Origin: JAHBWV01 sp964588385
GTDB lineage: Bacteria > Planctomycetota > Phycisphaerae > Phycisphaerales > UBA1924
Assembly (NCBI GenBank): GCA_964588385.1
Contig: CAZPPG010000013.1
Coordinates: forward strand, 12,486 to 76,485
Length of the DNA stretch: 64,000 nt
Direction of reading: 5' to 3'
Made by a program: the position numbers and the translations under genes. The notes below the pieces were generated by a model. That model searched no databases, had not been told where the DNA came from, and saw only the letters and a program-made list of their open reading frames with translations. Below, in pieces: positions 7,096 to 15,350 of this stretch. The stretch's first letter is position 1. Every line of letters begins with the position of its first letter.

Positions 7096-8232
7096 TCAGT
7101 GCCCGAAGAGGTTCTTCTCGCCGAAGAGACCTTGGGCCTCAAAGTATGCGAGGGCTTCGGCAACCGACGCGAAGATACGTGTCGACGTCTCCGTGATGAA
7201 CGGCGACGGATTCTTCTTGGGCTTCCATACGACGTAGACCTCTTTGCCGTGCTCAAACGCGTGCTGAAGCTCACGCTCGACGCCCGAAGAGAGCCCGGGG
7301 ATGTCCTTTCCGCCCGCTCCGGGGAGTTCAGGAACATACGAAACGATCATGTCGGACTGATCAATGAGCTTGAAGTCGCGCATGTAGATCTGGCCGTCGA
7401 TATCGCCGGCGATGTCGAGCACCTCGCGAACACTGACTCGGATGGGGTCCTTGGATGCCTTGCTGCCTCCAAAGGAGTGCGGCTCAACATCGAGGAACTC
7501 CTGTCCGCTGCGCGCCGCGGCGATCGCGCGATCAAGCAGCAGCTTCTCGTCCACATCGCCTGGATCGAAGGTGATGAAGTGCTTGGCGAGTTCGGCGCGG
7601 AATGCGTCAATTTCCGCGAGAACCTCGGGCATGTCCACGACGTGGCTCATCGGGAACGAGGGATACACGCGCTTCATGCCGGGTCGACAGACAAGGCGGA
7701 ATGCGGTGCGCGTCGTCGGCTCGTGGCGGCCCCGGCTGAGAATATAGAAGCGAGAGCCGGGAATCGCCTGGCTCATCAGTTCGGTCGCCAGGATCTCCTC
7801 TTCGCGCCAGACCATGCAGTCCTTGAGCGTGGCGTCGATGACATGCTCCGCGTGCAGCCTGTGGTGCACGACCTCGATGTTGTCCACAAGACAGATGAAC
7901 ACGTCCGGATTCAGCAGTCGGATCTGATCGAAATCGAACGCGCTGAAGAGCCCGTGGCGCCAGCGGAAGGTCGCGTGTGTGTTCACGATCAGATTGGGAA
8001 TGTCGCGGCTTGCGGAGATGATGTCCTTGAAAGCCGCACGGCGCAGAGAGTTGAGCCGGGACCACGGCAGGTCGAGAATCTTGCCCGCGGGGACGTCCCG
8101 GGCCTCGCGGTACATCATGTCACCGACGTGAAAGTTGGCGATGGTCTCGCCCTGCTGGCCCGCGAACGCACGCACCTGCTCAAGAAATGGCTTCTTTTCT
8201 ACGCCGATCTGACCTGTCACGATCACACGCAT
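7096..8232 (-). CDS. Adenylate-kinase-like P-loop domain fused to deoxyribosyltransferase-like domain
   Basis: 378 residues from the ATG at 8232, which has GAGG nine bases upstream; longer readings up to 8334 are not supported. The N-terminus (MRVIVTGQIGVEKKPFLEQV) resembles the P-loop of archaeal-type adenylate kinases, but the GxxGxGKT signature is altered to GQIGVEKK. ANFHVGDMMYREA resembles the nucleotide-binding segment after that loop. The middle, rich in Arg and His, has no family I recognise. The last 110 residues (DFKLIDQSDMIVSY, then GVERELQHAFEHGKEVYVVW) match the Rossmann-like pattern of nucleoside 2-deoxyribosyltransferase/TIR-like folds: buried Asp, SD, a Ser-Gly-Val-E-x-E-L helix and a beta strand. 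A nucleotide substrate is inferred, but no activity can be named. No partner gene is adjacent in an operon. Confidence 0.6.
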   Translation of the reverse strand: MRVIVTGQIGVEKKPFLEQVRAFAGQQGETIANFHVGDMMYREARDVPAGKILDLPWSRLNSLRRAAFKDIISASRDIPNLIVNTHATFRWRHGLFSAFDFDQIRLLNPDVFICLVDNIEVVHHRLHAEHVIDATLKDCMVWREEEILATELMSQAIPGSRFYILSRGRHEPTTRTAFRLVCRPGMKRVYPSFPMSHVVDMPEVLAEIDAFRAELAKHFITFDPGDVDEKLLLDRAIAAARSGQEFLDVEPHSFGGSKASKDPIRVSVREVLDIAGDIDGQIYMRDFKLIDQSDMIVSYVPELPGAGGKDIPGLSSGVERELQHAFEHGKEVYVVWKPKKNPSPFITETSTRIFASVAEALAYFEAQGLFGEKNLFGH

Positions 8233-8322
8233 CGACTGGGACCTCGCGGTTGAGGGAGGAGTCCGGAAGGTATCCGGAGACAGCGCATCGGTGCGCGGCG
8301 GCCCGATCCGTGGGGCAGAGTC

Positions 8323-8354
8323 TAGGGCAATCAAAGGCCGCGCCGACTCGGCGC
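8323..8354 (-). terminator. Possible terminator downstream of the CNNM/CorC gene
   Basis: GCGCCGA (8340-8346) and TCGGCGC (8348-8354) form a near-perfect palindrome 55 bases after the stop at 8410. On the minus strand it is followed by GGCCTTTGATTG, a poor U-tract. The central loop would have to open to fit a hairpin. Confidence 0.35.
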
Positions 8355-8409
8355 AACCCGGAGATTTCGTGGGATGGCGGCCTCTCGCGCAACGCCTGGC
8401 GCGTCGGGG

Positions 8410-9798
8410 TCAGTCGTTCGCCGCTTCGGCGGCCTCCGAGGTCTCGCCCTCGGCATCCTCGTCCTGCGGCGTTCGAGTGCGCTCGGAGCGGACGCGGATC
8501 CGAGCGACTCTGGTCGGTTCCGCATCGATGACCTCGACTTCTATATCGGCGAGGTTGAATAGCTCACCCTTGGCGGGGATGCGACCGAGATTGACGGTCA
8601 CGAACCCTCCGACCGTGTCGTAGTCCTCCGACTCGGGGAACTCGACACCGATACAGGCCAGATGGTCATTGGCGTCGTCGATGTAGGTCCTCGCGTCGAT
8701 GTCGGCGGAGCGGGCGTCGGCGTCGATGGAGGGAGGCTCTGGGCCGTCGATGCCGACCTCGTACTCATCCTGGATCTCGCCGAAGACCTCCTCCACGATA
8801 TCCTCGATCGTCACAAGGCCCGCGGTGCCGCCGAACTCGTCAGCGACGATCGCGATGTGCACCTTCTTCGCCAGGAGCTCGCGGAGCAGCTCACGTACGG
8901 TCTTGGTTTCGGGCACGAAGATCGCGGGGCGGAGAATCTCTCGGAAGTTGAAGGCGTGCTGCGGAGGATGGTCGCCCGCGAGCCAGCGCATCAGGTCCTT
9001 CACGTAGAAGATTCCGACGATGTGGTCCAGGTCGTCCTCGTAGACAGGGATGCGGCTGTGGCCGATCTCACGAACGGTACGGATCAGATCGCCAAGGTTC
9101 GTCGTGATGTCTATTGCTTCGATCTCGGTGCGCGGCGTCATGACCTGCTCGACGGTCGTGGATCGAAACTCCACCACTGCCTCGATCATGTCACGGGCGG
9201 ACTCGTCAATCTGGCCGTCGCGCTGCACCTCATCCACCACCGAGAGGAGCTCTTCCTCCGCAGATTCTGCGACATCGGCGTCGGTTCGGCCGGAGAGGCG
9301 ACGCACCACCTCATCGGTGAACGATGCGATCCGGCGTACCGGCCACATCACCGCATAAATCAGACGGATCGGACGCGACATCGCGAGCACCGTGGACTCG
9401 GGCACGTGATTGGCGATGCTCTGGGGAATCACTGCGCCGAAGATCAGGATCGATATCGCCGAGATTACCACGCCGATCGCCGGCTGGAGAACACCAATCG
9501 TCTCCGGAACTCGCGCGGGCCCGTCCGCGTGTGACAAGCGCGTGATCAGCCAGAGCACGGCGGCGACGGCCACGACCAGGTTGCTGAGGATCCGCGGGAG
9601 AAGAATCGAGTTCGCATGCCCCCCGAGGTCCTCCAGGATGTGACGCACACGCGCCGATACCGCTCGCGAACGCTTCAGCCCCGCAAGTTCTTCCAGCTTC
9701 ACGCGCGATGTGTCGCGCAGGCACAGGTAGGCGGTCGAGAGCACTCCGCTGCATATCGTCGCGACGATTGCGATCCAAAGCCAGACGCCTGGAGTCAT
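8410..9798 (-). CDS. CNNM/CorC-type membrane protein with CBS pair (hemolysin C family)
   Basis: 462 residues. The N-terminal half is a DUF21 (CNNM) transmembrane module, beginning TPGVWLWIAIVATICSGVLS and with further membrane segments up to about residue 165 (the loop RPIRLIYAVMWPVRRIA). A cytoplasmic CBS pair follows (VEQVMTPRTEIEAIDI, HSRIPVYEDD, IFYVKDLMRWL; then KVHIAIVADEFGGTAGLVTI with the EDIVEEVFGEIQDEYE linker) and a C-terminal CorC/HlyC domain. These proteins act in Mg2+ or Na+ extrusion or regulation; CBS domains bind adenine nucleotides. It overlaps ybeY by four bases (ATGA), the conserved ybeY-corC/ybeX pairing of bacteria. The last 25 residues are acidic. The family is secure, the ion is not. 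Confidence 0.94.
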   Translation of the reverse strand: MTPGVWLWIAIVATICSGVLSTAYLCLRDTSRVKLEELAGLKRSRAVSARVRHILEDLGGHANSILLPRILSNLVVAVAAVLWLITRLSHADGPARVPETIGVLQPAIGVVISAISILIFGAVIPQSIANHVPESTVLAMSRPIRLIYAVMWPVRRIASFTDEVVRRLSGRTDADVAESAEEELLSVVDEVQRDGQIDESARDMIEAVVEFRSTTVEQVMTPRTEIEAIDITTNLGDLIRTVREIGHSRIPVYEDDLDHIVGIFYVKDLMRWLAGDHPPQHAFNFREILRPAIFVPETKTVRELLRELLAKKVHIAIVADEFGGTAGLVTIEDIVEEVFGEIQDEYEVGIDGPEPPSIDADARSADIDARTYIDDANDHLACIGVEFPESEDYDTVGGFVTVNLGRIPAKGELFNLADIEVEVIDAEPTRVARIRVRSERTRTPQDEDAEGETSEAAEAAND

Positions 9799-10322
9799 GA
9801 AACGGACTCCCGTGCGACGGGCATGGAGAAGATCGCTCCGAGTCCGGCAGCGGACAAAATGCGATCCTCGCGGGCATGCATCTCCCGATAGCCGTCCTCG
9901 TCGTGGTCGTCGTGGCCCAACACATGTAGCAATCCGTGGATCACGTACAGCGTCATCTCGACTTCCACCGGGATGGATCGACTCGATGACTGGCGTTCGG
10001 CCTCGTCGATGCAGACGATCAGGTCAACATCGAAAGGCGAAGAGACGTCGGCCGGATCCTCTCGCAGGTCGAAGGTCAGGACATCCGTCGTTCCCGGGAT
10101 GCCGGAGTGCCGCTCATGGAGAGCCGCCATCTCGCCATCGCGAACCAACCGAACCCTCACTTCACCGGCGAGCGGCGTCTCAACGCCGAGGACCTCGAGC
10201 GCTCTCAGAATGTGGACCTGGAGGGGTGCGAGGAACATCGCGTCACCCGCACTCGAAACCGATAGGTCGAGACAGAGCGTCCCCGAGCGCATACTTGGAG
10301 GTCGTTCTTCCTGTTCGCTCAT
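9795..10322 (-). CDS. ybeY: Endoribonuclease YbeY
   Basis: 175 residues from the ATG at 10322; the frame is open to 10358. The single-domain metalloenzyme motif is intact, HGLLHVLGHDDHDEDGY, giving the three zinc-binding histidines H-x3-H-x5-H. Upstream, TDVLTFDL is the conserved strand segment. YbeY acts on ribosomal RNA, in particular 16S rRNA 3'-end maturation and ribosome quality control, in the cytoplasm. Its stop overlaps the start of the CNNM/CorC gene by four bases, indicating translational coupling. Upstream 186 bases separate it from hisS in the same direction. Confidence 0.96.
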   Translation of the reverse strand: MSEQEERPPSMRSGTLCLDLSVSSAGDAMFLAPLQVHILRALEVLGVETPLAGEVRVRLVRDGEMAALHERHSGIPGTTDVLTFDLREDPADVSSPFDVDLIVCIDEAERQSSSRSIPVEVEMTLYVIHGLLHVLGHDDHDEDGYREMHAREDRILSAAGLGAIFSMPVARESVS

Positions 10323-10508
10323 AGCACTGCTCAGGCGCAACCGCGGGCCAGCAAACACGTACCAAACATGAAGAGCCCTGACGAGTGCAGTGTAGAGCGT
10401 CCGGGCTGCTCCGACCAGATCGGCCTAGGGAAAGGAGCAACCCTTCTCGTTGGATCAGCTATGCGTTCGTAGTCCGTAAGTTATTGAAGCGATGAATCTT
10501 GCGCGTCT

Positions 10509-11912
10509 TCAGCGTGCGGGAATAGAGGAGACTAGCCGCGACACGATCGTCGCGAGGGGGACATCGGACTGCTGCGACCCATCCTCCAGATCCTTCACGG
10601 TCGCGTGGGTGGCCGACTCGAGAATGACGGCAAATCGACTGCCACACGAGACCGCGTCCTTCAGAAGCTTTCCGATGTTGCCCGTCGCTTTGTAGGAGTG
10701 GCGGGCGTGCAAACCGCTCGCTCGAAGGTTGGCGACGAGCGGAGCCACTTGGGCGGCAGCTTCCGGAGTGCCGTTCGAGATCACGAAGGCGTCGGGTCGG
10801 GCCCCGGTCTTCCCCAGCAACGGGGTGCCAACGGGCATCAGACCCCGCTCCTCCAGGACGAGCGAGAGGACGACATCGCCCATCCCGAAGCCAACTGCGG
10901 GTGTCGCGGGACCGCCAAAGAGCTCGACAAGTCCGTCGTAACGCCCCCCCCCGGCGATGGCTCGCTCCTTGCCGCCGGCCTCATGCACCTCAAACACCAT
11001 CCCGGTGTAGTACGCCAGCCCGCGCACGATCGAGAGGTCGAAGTCGATCCAGTCGAGAACTCCCGCGGCGGTAACGGCCCTCACCAGCGGCGCGACCGCT
11101 TCGGAAAAGAACGTGAGATCGAGCACGTCCTCAGCCCCAGTGCCGGGCGGATTGTCGATTGTGACTCGTATGAGACCCTTCTGAAAGACCTCCGCCTGCT
11201 GAGTGGAGAAGCCGAACGCCGCGAGCTTCGCCGCGAACTCCTCCGGTTTCATCTTGCCCTTGGCATCAAGCAGCGTGAACAAGTCGGTGTGACGGGCCTC
11301 GGGAACCCCGCGGCTTGCGAGCCACATCGAGAGCGCGTGCCGGTGGTTGACCTTCACGCGGATGTCCCCGGATGTCAGGCCCAGCTCACGCAGGAAGCCG
11401 ATGCAGCAGGAGATGACCTCCGCGTCGGCGCGGGCCCTGGCGAGCTGCTTGACATCCTCCGGCGCATCGTCGGGCACGTCCAGACCGAGGAAGTCCGCGT
11501 TCCACTGCAGAAACTCGCGTAGCCGGCCTCGCTGCGGGCGCTCGGCGCGAAAGAACGGGCCGGCCATGAACCATTTGGTCGGACGCGGAAGCTGCTTGGC
11601 TTGCGCCGCGTACATCCGGGCCAGGGTCGGCGTGAACTCAGGGCGAAGGGCGTAATCGTCCTCGCCGCCGGCGCGCCGAAACGAGAAGAGCTCTGAGATG
11701 ATGCCCTCACCCGACTTGACCGTGTAAAGATCCAGGTGCTCAAAGGTCGGCCCGTCGATCTCATCGAACCCGAATCGCACGGACGCGGAGCGCCACGCTT
11801 CGGTGATGAAGCGGCGTTTGGCGGCATCGGCGGGATAGAGATCACGCGTCCCCTTGGGGGCCTGAAACGACGTGCGGGTTCTGGGGATGGAAGGGGGCTG
11901 CGTGTCAGACAT
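10509..11912 (-). CDS. hisS: Histidine--tRNA ligase
   Basis: 467 residues from the ATG at 11912; a TTG nine bases earlier is in frame. Class II synthetase motifs are present: the entry APKGTRDLYPAD, motif 2 AGPFFRAERPQRGRLREF, the HisRS-specific histidine-binding loops GLAYYTGMVFEV and AIAGGGRYDGLV, and motif 3 AVGFGMGDVV. The C-terminal anticodon-binding domain contains RASGLHARHSYKATGNIGK. It charges tRNA-His with histidine. It is divergent from the TPR gene at 12053; the 140-base gap must hold both promoters. Length is slightly above the usual 420-430 because of an N-terminal Pro-rich stretch. Confidence 0.97.
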   Translation of the reverse strand: MSDTQPPSIPRTRTSFQAPKGTRDLYPADAAKRRFITEAWRSASVRFGFDEIDGPTFEHLDLYTVKSGEGIISELFSFRRAGGEDDYALRPEFTPTLARMYAAQAKQLPRPTKWFMAGPFFRAERPQRGRLREFLQWNADFLGLDVPDDAPEDVKQLARARADAEVISCCIGFLRELGLTSGDIRVKVNHRHALSMWLASRGVPEARHTDLFTLLDAKGKMKPEEFAAKLAAFGFSTQQAEVFQKGLIRVTIDNPPGTGAEDVLDLTFFSEAVAPLVRAVTAAGVLDWIDFDLSIVRGLAYYTGMVFEVHEAGGKERAIAGGGRYDGLVELFGGPATPAVGFGMGDVVLSLVLEERGLMPVGTPLLGKTGARPDAFVISNGTPEAAAQVAPLVANLRASGLHARHSYKATGNIGKLLKDAVSCGSRFAVILESATHATVKDLEDGSQQSDVPLATIVSRLVSSIPAR

Positions 11913-11978
11913 AGGGCGCAAGGGTAGCCCTCGCCGCGTGAATGCCTGAAGTCAGCCGGGTTCGACCGATAGGGTCAA

Positions 11979-11998
11979 GTCCCGCGTCTGGTCGGGAC
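11979..11998. repeat. Short inverted repeat between hisS and TPR gene
   Basis: GTCCCG (11979-11984) and CGGGAC (11993-11998) flank an 8-base spacer in the divergent promoter region. It could be a protein-binding site or an RNA hairpin in either leader. Support is symmetry and position only. Confidence 0.25.
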
Positions 11999-12021
11999 AT
12001 TTGTTCGTATACGGTTGCGAA

Positions 12022-12034
12022 GCGTCATTGACGC
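12022..12034. promoter_or_regulatory. 13-bp perfect palindrome in front of the TPR gene
   Basis: GCGTCATTGACGC is a perfect dyad about a central T, ending 18 bases before the GTG start at 12053 and just upstream of its GGAGG. A small dimeric regulator would bind such a site; nothing in the window identifies which. Confidence 0.3.
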
Positions 12035-12052
12035 CGGGATGATGGAGGCAGC

Positions 12053-12775
12053 GTGAGTTCACTTCAGCAACGATTTGGCGGCGTCGTTTCGATTGCCGCG
12101 ATTGCCGGGCTGGCCGCGGCGATCTGGACTGTGGTCACATACCAACCACCCAAAGAGGCGCTGGAAGCGCAGCGCGAGATGCAGGGCCGCGCTGAGCGGT
12201 CTCGCGCGATCGCGGAGCGCGTCGGGGGCTTCCGGAACGCCGAGTCGCAGATCCGAGCCATGTGGGCAAGCGGACAAGTCGGCGAGGCCCTGCAACTCGC
12301 CAGAGAATGGAGTCGCGGGAACGATCAGGACATCGTGGCCGGTTACTGGCGTATCGCGCTGCTGGTCAACGCGGGCGATCTGGAGAGGGCGCGACGTGTC
12401 GCGAGTTCGAGATTTGCCCTGGTGACGGCGAAGTCCCAGGAACGGCCGGACGATCCGGAAGTGTGGTACTACCGCGGGTGGTACGAGCGAGCGCTCGGCC
12501 TCAGCGAGGAGGCAGAAGCTTCATTTGATACGGCGGTCCAGTTGCTCCGCGCCCAAGGCCCCAAGCGGATGTCGGACGAGGTGTGGCATTACAACATCGC
12601 GTGCTACGAAGCGCTACGCGGCAACACAGAGGACGGCCTGAATGCGCTTGAGCAAGCGGTCGAACTCGGGTGGGCCGACGTCGCGTGGATGTGCGTCGAT
12701 CCCGATCTGGCTGGTCTTCGAGCGCATGAGCGGTTTGTCTCTCTGAGCGTTCGCATGGCCGGGCATGGGGAGTGA
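12053..12775 (+). CDS. Membrane-anchored TPR-repeat protein
   Basis: 240 residues, GTG start with GGAGG five bases upstream. Residues about 10-30 form one transmembrane helix (VVSIAAIAGLAAAIWTVVTY) that probably serves as an uncleaved anchor. The rest is helical with two or three degenerate tetratricopeptide repeats: AMWASGQVGEALQLARE, then WYYRGWYERALGLSEEAEASF and NIACYEALRGNTEDGLNAL. The final VDPDLAGLRAHERF is a common end of such repeat proteins. TPR arrays mediate protein-protein contacts, and no specific partner is suggested by neighbours. It is convergent with the lipase gene, seven bases apart. Confidence 0.75.
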   Translation: MSSLQQRFGGVVSIAAIAGLAAAIWTVVTYQPPKEALEAQREMQGRAERSRAIAERVGGFRNAESQIRAMWASGQVGEALQLAREWSRGNDQDIVAGYWRIALLVNAGDLERARRVASSRFALVTAKSQERPDDPEVWYYRGWYERALGLSEEAEASFDTAVQLLRAQGPKRMSDEVWHYNIACYEALRGNTEDGLNALEQAVELGWADVAWMCVDPDLAGLRAHERFVSLSVRMAGHGE

Positions 12776-12782
12776 CTCGCTT

Positions 12783-14006
12783 CTACCTCGTTGAAGCTGG
12801 ACCCTGTGGGTCGTCGAACTCGGCCGCAAGGCGCTCCAGAATGATTGGGATCGCCGGCGGCACGCGTGTCGGCGTGCTTGGGTCGACAGCTCGCCGAAAC
12901 GTGTCGAGCGGCCCAATTGAACCGATCATGTCGCGGTGGTTGGCCGTGACCACGACGGTGTCTTGAATCGTGACTGCTCGCGCGGAGGACTCCGGCACGA
13001 CGCCGTCTCCAACCTCAAGCGCCGCACGACGAAGGGCCGCGGCAATCGACTCAACCTCTGCATCCCCGGCGATTCGGCGGAACATCCATGAGTCGGTCAG
13101 GGGAGACAGATCGGGGGGCGTGACGTCCGCCATCCGCGCGATGATGGCCGTCGCAGCGAGACCCTCGGGCAAGGAACGCGAGGTCAGATCCTTCAGATAG
13201 TGCGAGCCGGGCATCAGGTCATCGCCCGCCTCACCGTTCCCGTCGCTGGACCAATCGAGGATGGCGTCGCGATCCTTGCGGTCGGAGTCCAGCCAGCGTT
13301 CGACGCGGTCGCGTACCTCCGCCAGCGCACGCAGGCGTGCAAAGGGACTGCCTCCGAATGGAGTCCCCAGTGTGATGTAACGCTCGAAACGAGGCCACGA
13401 AGCGCGCGCCTTGTCGAAAGCCGGACGAGTCAGAACATCGAGCGCAAGCAGGCCGCCCATCGAGTGGCACACAAGATCGACGCGTCGGCAGCCCGATGCG
13501 CGGAGCGTAGCGAGCGCATCAGCCAGGAGGTCCGCGGAGCTGACTGCGGCCTGATCATTCGGATAATCGAATCGGACGATCGTGTAACCTGCATCCTGAA
13601 GCGCGGGGATGAGTTCGTCCCAGATCGAGCCGGGTTCATCAAGCCCATGGATCAGAAGGACGACGCGCCCGTCCGGATGAAGAGCGGGAGCGAGAACGGC
13701 CGGCGAGACAGCCGCTTCGCTGTGATCGGCTTGAATCAGATGGAGGCCGTTCGCTCTGACGGGCTTCGCATCGGACGTCCCGATCGCAGCTGAGAGCAGC
13801 GTGCCCAGATGACGCTCCGCTTCTTCAGCGGCGTTGAGCAATCGCTCGCGCCACGCGGCCACGGCATCGGTCGTCCCACGCTCCGACGACGGCGTGGCCG
13901 GCGGCGTCAGCGCGCACGCGCCGCCCGCGACCACACTCAACGCGAGCATCGGCGCGGATCGGATGTGACGTCGATATGTGATAGACGGTCGCAGTATCTT
14001 GGTCAT
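12783..14006 (-). CDS. Exported alpha/beta-hydrolase, lipase-like
   Basis: 407 residues. A hydrophobic N-terminal segment (PMLALSVVAGGACALTPP, residues 19-36) suggests export, perhaps as a lipoprotein at Cys31. The alpha/beta-hydrolase core shows the oxyanion sequence LLIHGLDEPGSIWDELIPAL (HG at 120-121), the nucleophile elbow VDLVCHSMGG (Ser182), GTPFGGSPFARL typical of triacylglycerol lipase/PGAP1-like proteins, and a late VTANHRDM carrying the probable catalytic His. An Asp lies in EVGDGVVPESSA. It likely cleaves ester bonds of lipids in the periplasm. Its ATG overlaps the stop of the MlaD-like gene (ATGA), so it is translationally coupled to the lipid-transport pair upstream, which fits a role in lipid turnover. 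Substrate unknown. Confidence 0.82.
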   Translation of the reverse strand: MTKILRPSITYRRHIRSAPMLALSVVAGGACALTPPATPSSERGTTDAVAAWRERLLNAAEEAERHLGTLLSAAIGTSDAKPVRANGLHLIQADHSEAAVSPAVLAPALHPDGRVVLLIHGLDEPGSIWDELIPALQDAGYTIVRFDYPNDQAAVSSADLLADALATLRASGCRRVDLVCHSMGGLLALDVLTRPAFDKARASWPRFERYITLGTPFGGSPFARLRALAEVRDRVERWLDSDRKDRDAILDWSSDGNGEAGDDLMPGSHYLKDLTSRSLPEGLAATAIIARMADVTPPDLSPLTDSWMFRRIAGDAEVESIAAALRRAALEVGDGVVPESSARAVTIQDTVVVTANHRDMIGSIGPLDTFRRAVDPSTPTRVPPAIPIILERLAAEFDDPQGPASTR

Positions 14007-15307
14007 GGCCGATTCTCGATCATCTGATCGAGAAGTTGGGATTCGGCCTTCTTGTATTGCTCGAACGCGGTGCGAAGCTCGCCGAGGAGGGCCTGAAGCA
14101 GTTCCTGCCGCACAGGGTCAGGAGTCTGTCCGGGGGTGCCGACGCTCATCGTCTCGAGTGTCTCGCTGGCGGATCGGAGATCGCTCACCGCATCGGCATA
14201 TGCACGGGCGGCGTCGTAGACGAGCTGCTGCTCAAGTTCCTTGGTGGAGGGGCGGATCAGGGCCCGCCAGGGCTGGGCACGAAGCTCGGTGGCCAGCAGT
14301 TTGAGCTGATCGGATGCCAGTCGACCGTTCGCGAACATGCGGCGGATGTTGGGCGTCTCCTGCCGTGCCAGGGTGTCGAGATTGCGCACGGCTTCACCGA
14401 ACGAATCGATGGAGCCCTTCGCCTTGGCGAAGGTCGCGTCAAGATCCGCGAGCGAGTTCTCTCGTACGTGCTTTGTCGTGGCGGCTACGTCGTCGATGAT
14501 GCCGGTGATCTTGGGCGCATTCGCGTCGATCAAGTCGTTAACGGTCTTCGCGGAGGCCTGCACGTCTCCGATGACCAGATCGGCCTTGTCCATGAGCGCG
14601 GGGAACTTTGCGCTGGATTCCTCGCTGTTCGCGAGGATGGCATCAAACTGCTCGCGCCACACGGGCAAGCGTTCGCGTGTGCTGGCTGTCATGGTTCGAA
14701 CGTTCTCGATGGTTTCGCTGACCTTCTCCATGTTGGGCTTGATGTGGGGCCCGACTTCATCCACGATGGCGGTGGTCTTGTTGGTGAGCTCTTCAAACTT
14801 CGCGAAGAGCCCAGCAAATCCCTCGGGCGGGAGACCGGCCTGAGCCATCAACGCGGACGCGGTGCGGCCCTGGACCCACTCGCCCGGTTCGAGGCGCGGT
14901 GTGCCGCCCTGGATAGGGGCCACGTCGGACGTACCGACCCCTGCGATGTTGATGCTGGAGAGCGCGCCGAGCAGCGGGCGCTCGATGTAGACGAGCGCGT
15001 TCTCATAGATCACGATGCTCGCCCGGATCCGTGCGATGACGCGCACGCCCGTCGGAACGCCCGAGCCGGGCTGGTCTTCAAGAAACTCGACTTCAGTCAC
15101 GCGTCCGACCTTCTGCCCCCCCACCATGACGAAGGATCCCGGCTCGATGCCCGGCGCGCCCTGACGCAGCGCGAAGCGGAACTCGTACTGCGCGGTGCGG
15201 GTGAACTCCGCATCGGAGAGCATGAAGCTGATGAAGATGGCGAGGATCACCGAGCCGAGAAGGAACGTGCCGGCCAGAACGTTGTTGAAGGTCTTCTTGC
15301 GTGCCAT
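14003..15307 (-). CDS. MlaD-like MCE-domain lipid transport protein
   Basis: 434 residues, ATG at 15307 with GAGGG upstream. One N-terminal membrane helix (NNVLAGTFLLGSVILAIFIS) anchors it in the inner membrane. The MCE domain follows (YEFRFALRQGAPGIEPGSFVMVGGQKVGRVTEVEF, with the typical G-x-x-VG-x-V pattern). Residues about 160-400 are a long helical region with several segments of the form AKTVNDLIDANAPKITGIIDD, as in long MCE proteins that form a needle or tunnel across the periplasm. It would work with the ATPase encoded 43 bases upstream. No MlaE-type permease or MlaC-type carrier gene is nearby. Confidence 0.88.
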   Translation of the reverse strand: MARKKTFNNVLAGTFLLGSVILAIFISFMLSDAEFTRTAQYEFRFALRQGAPGIEPGSFVMVGGQKVGRVTEVEFLEDQPGSGVPTGVRVIARIRASIVIYENALVYIERPLLGALSSINIAGVGTSDVAPIQGGTPRLEPGEWVQGRTASALMAQAGLPPEGFAGLFAKFEELTNKTTAIVDEVGPHIKPNMEKVSETIENVRTMTASTRERLPVWREQFDAILANSEESSAKFPALMDKADLVIGDVQASAKTVNDLIDANAPKITGIIDDVAATTKHVRENSLADLDATFAKAKGSIDSFGEAVRNLDTLARQETPNIRRMFANGRLASDQLKLLATELRAQPWRALIRPSTKELEQQLVYDAARAYADAVSDLRSASETLETMSVGTPGQTPDPVRQELLQALLGELRTAFEQYKKAESQLLDQMIENRP

Positions 15308-15350
15308 CGTTCCCTCTGAGAGTCGAGACAGGGAGTCGAGTCGGAACAGG

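Noticed and set aside
6956..7237. 93-codon plus-strand frame starting after an AAGGAGG
   Set aside because: It runs into the antisense of the kinase-like gene, and its sequence is a Lys/Arg-rich shadow; the AAGGAGG is the loop of a hairpin. Kept only as a low-interest observation.
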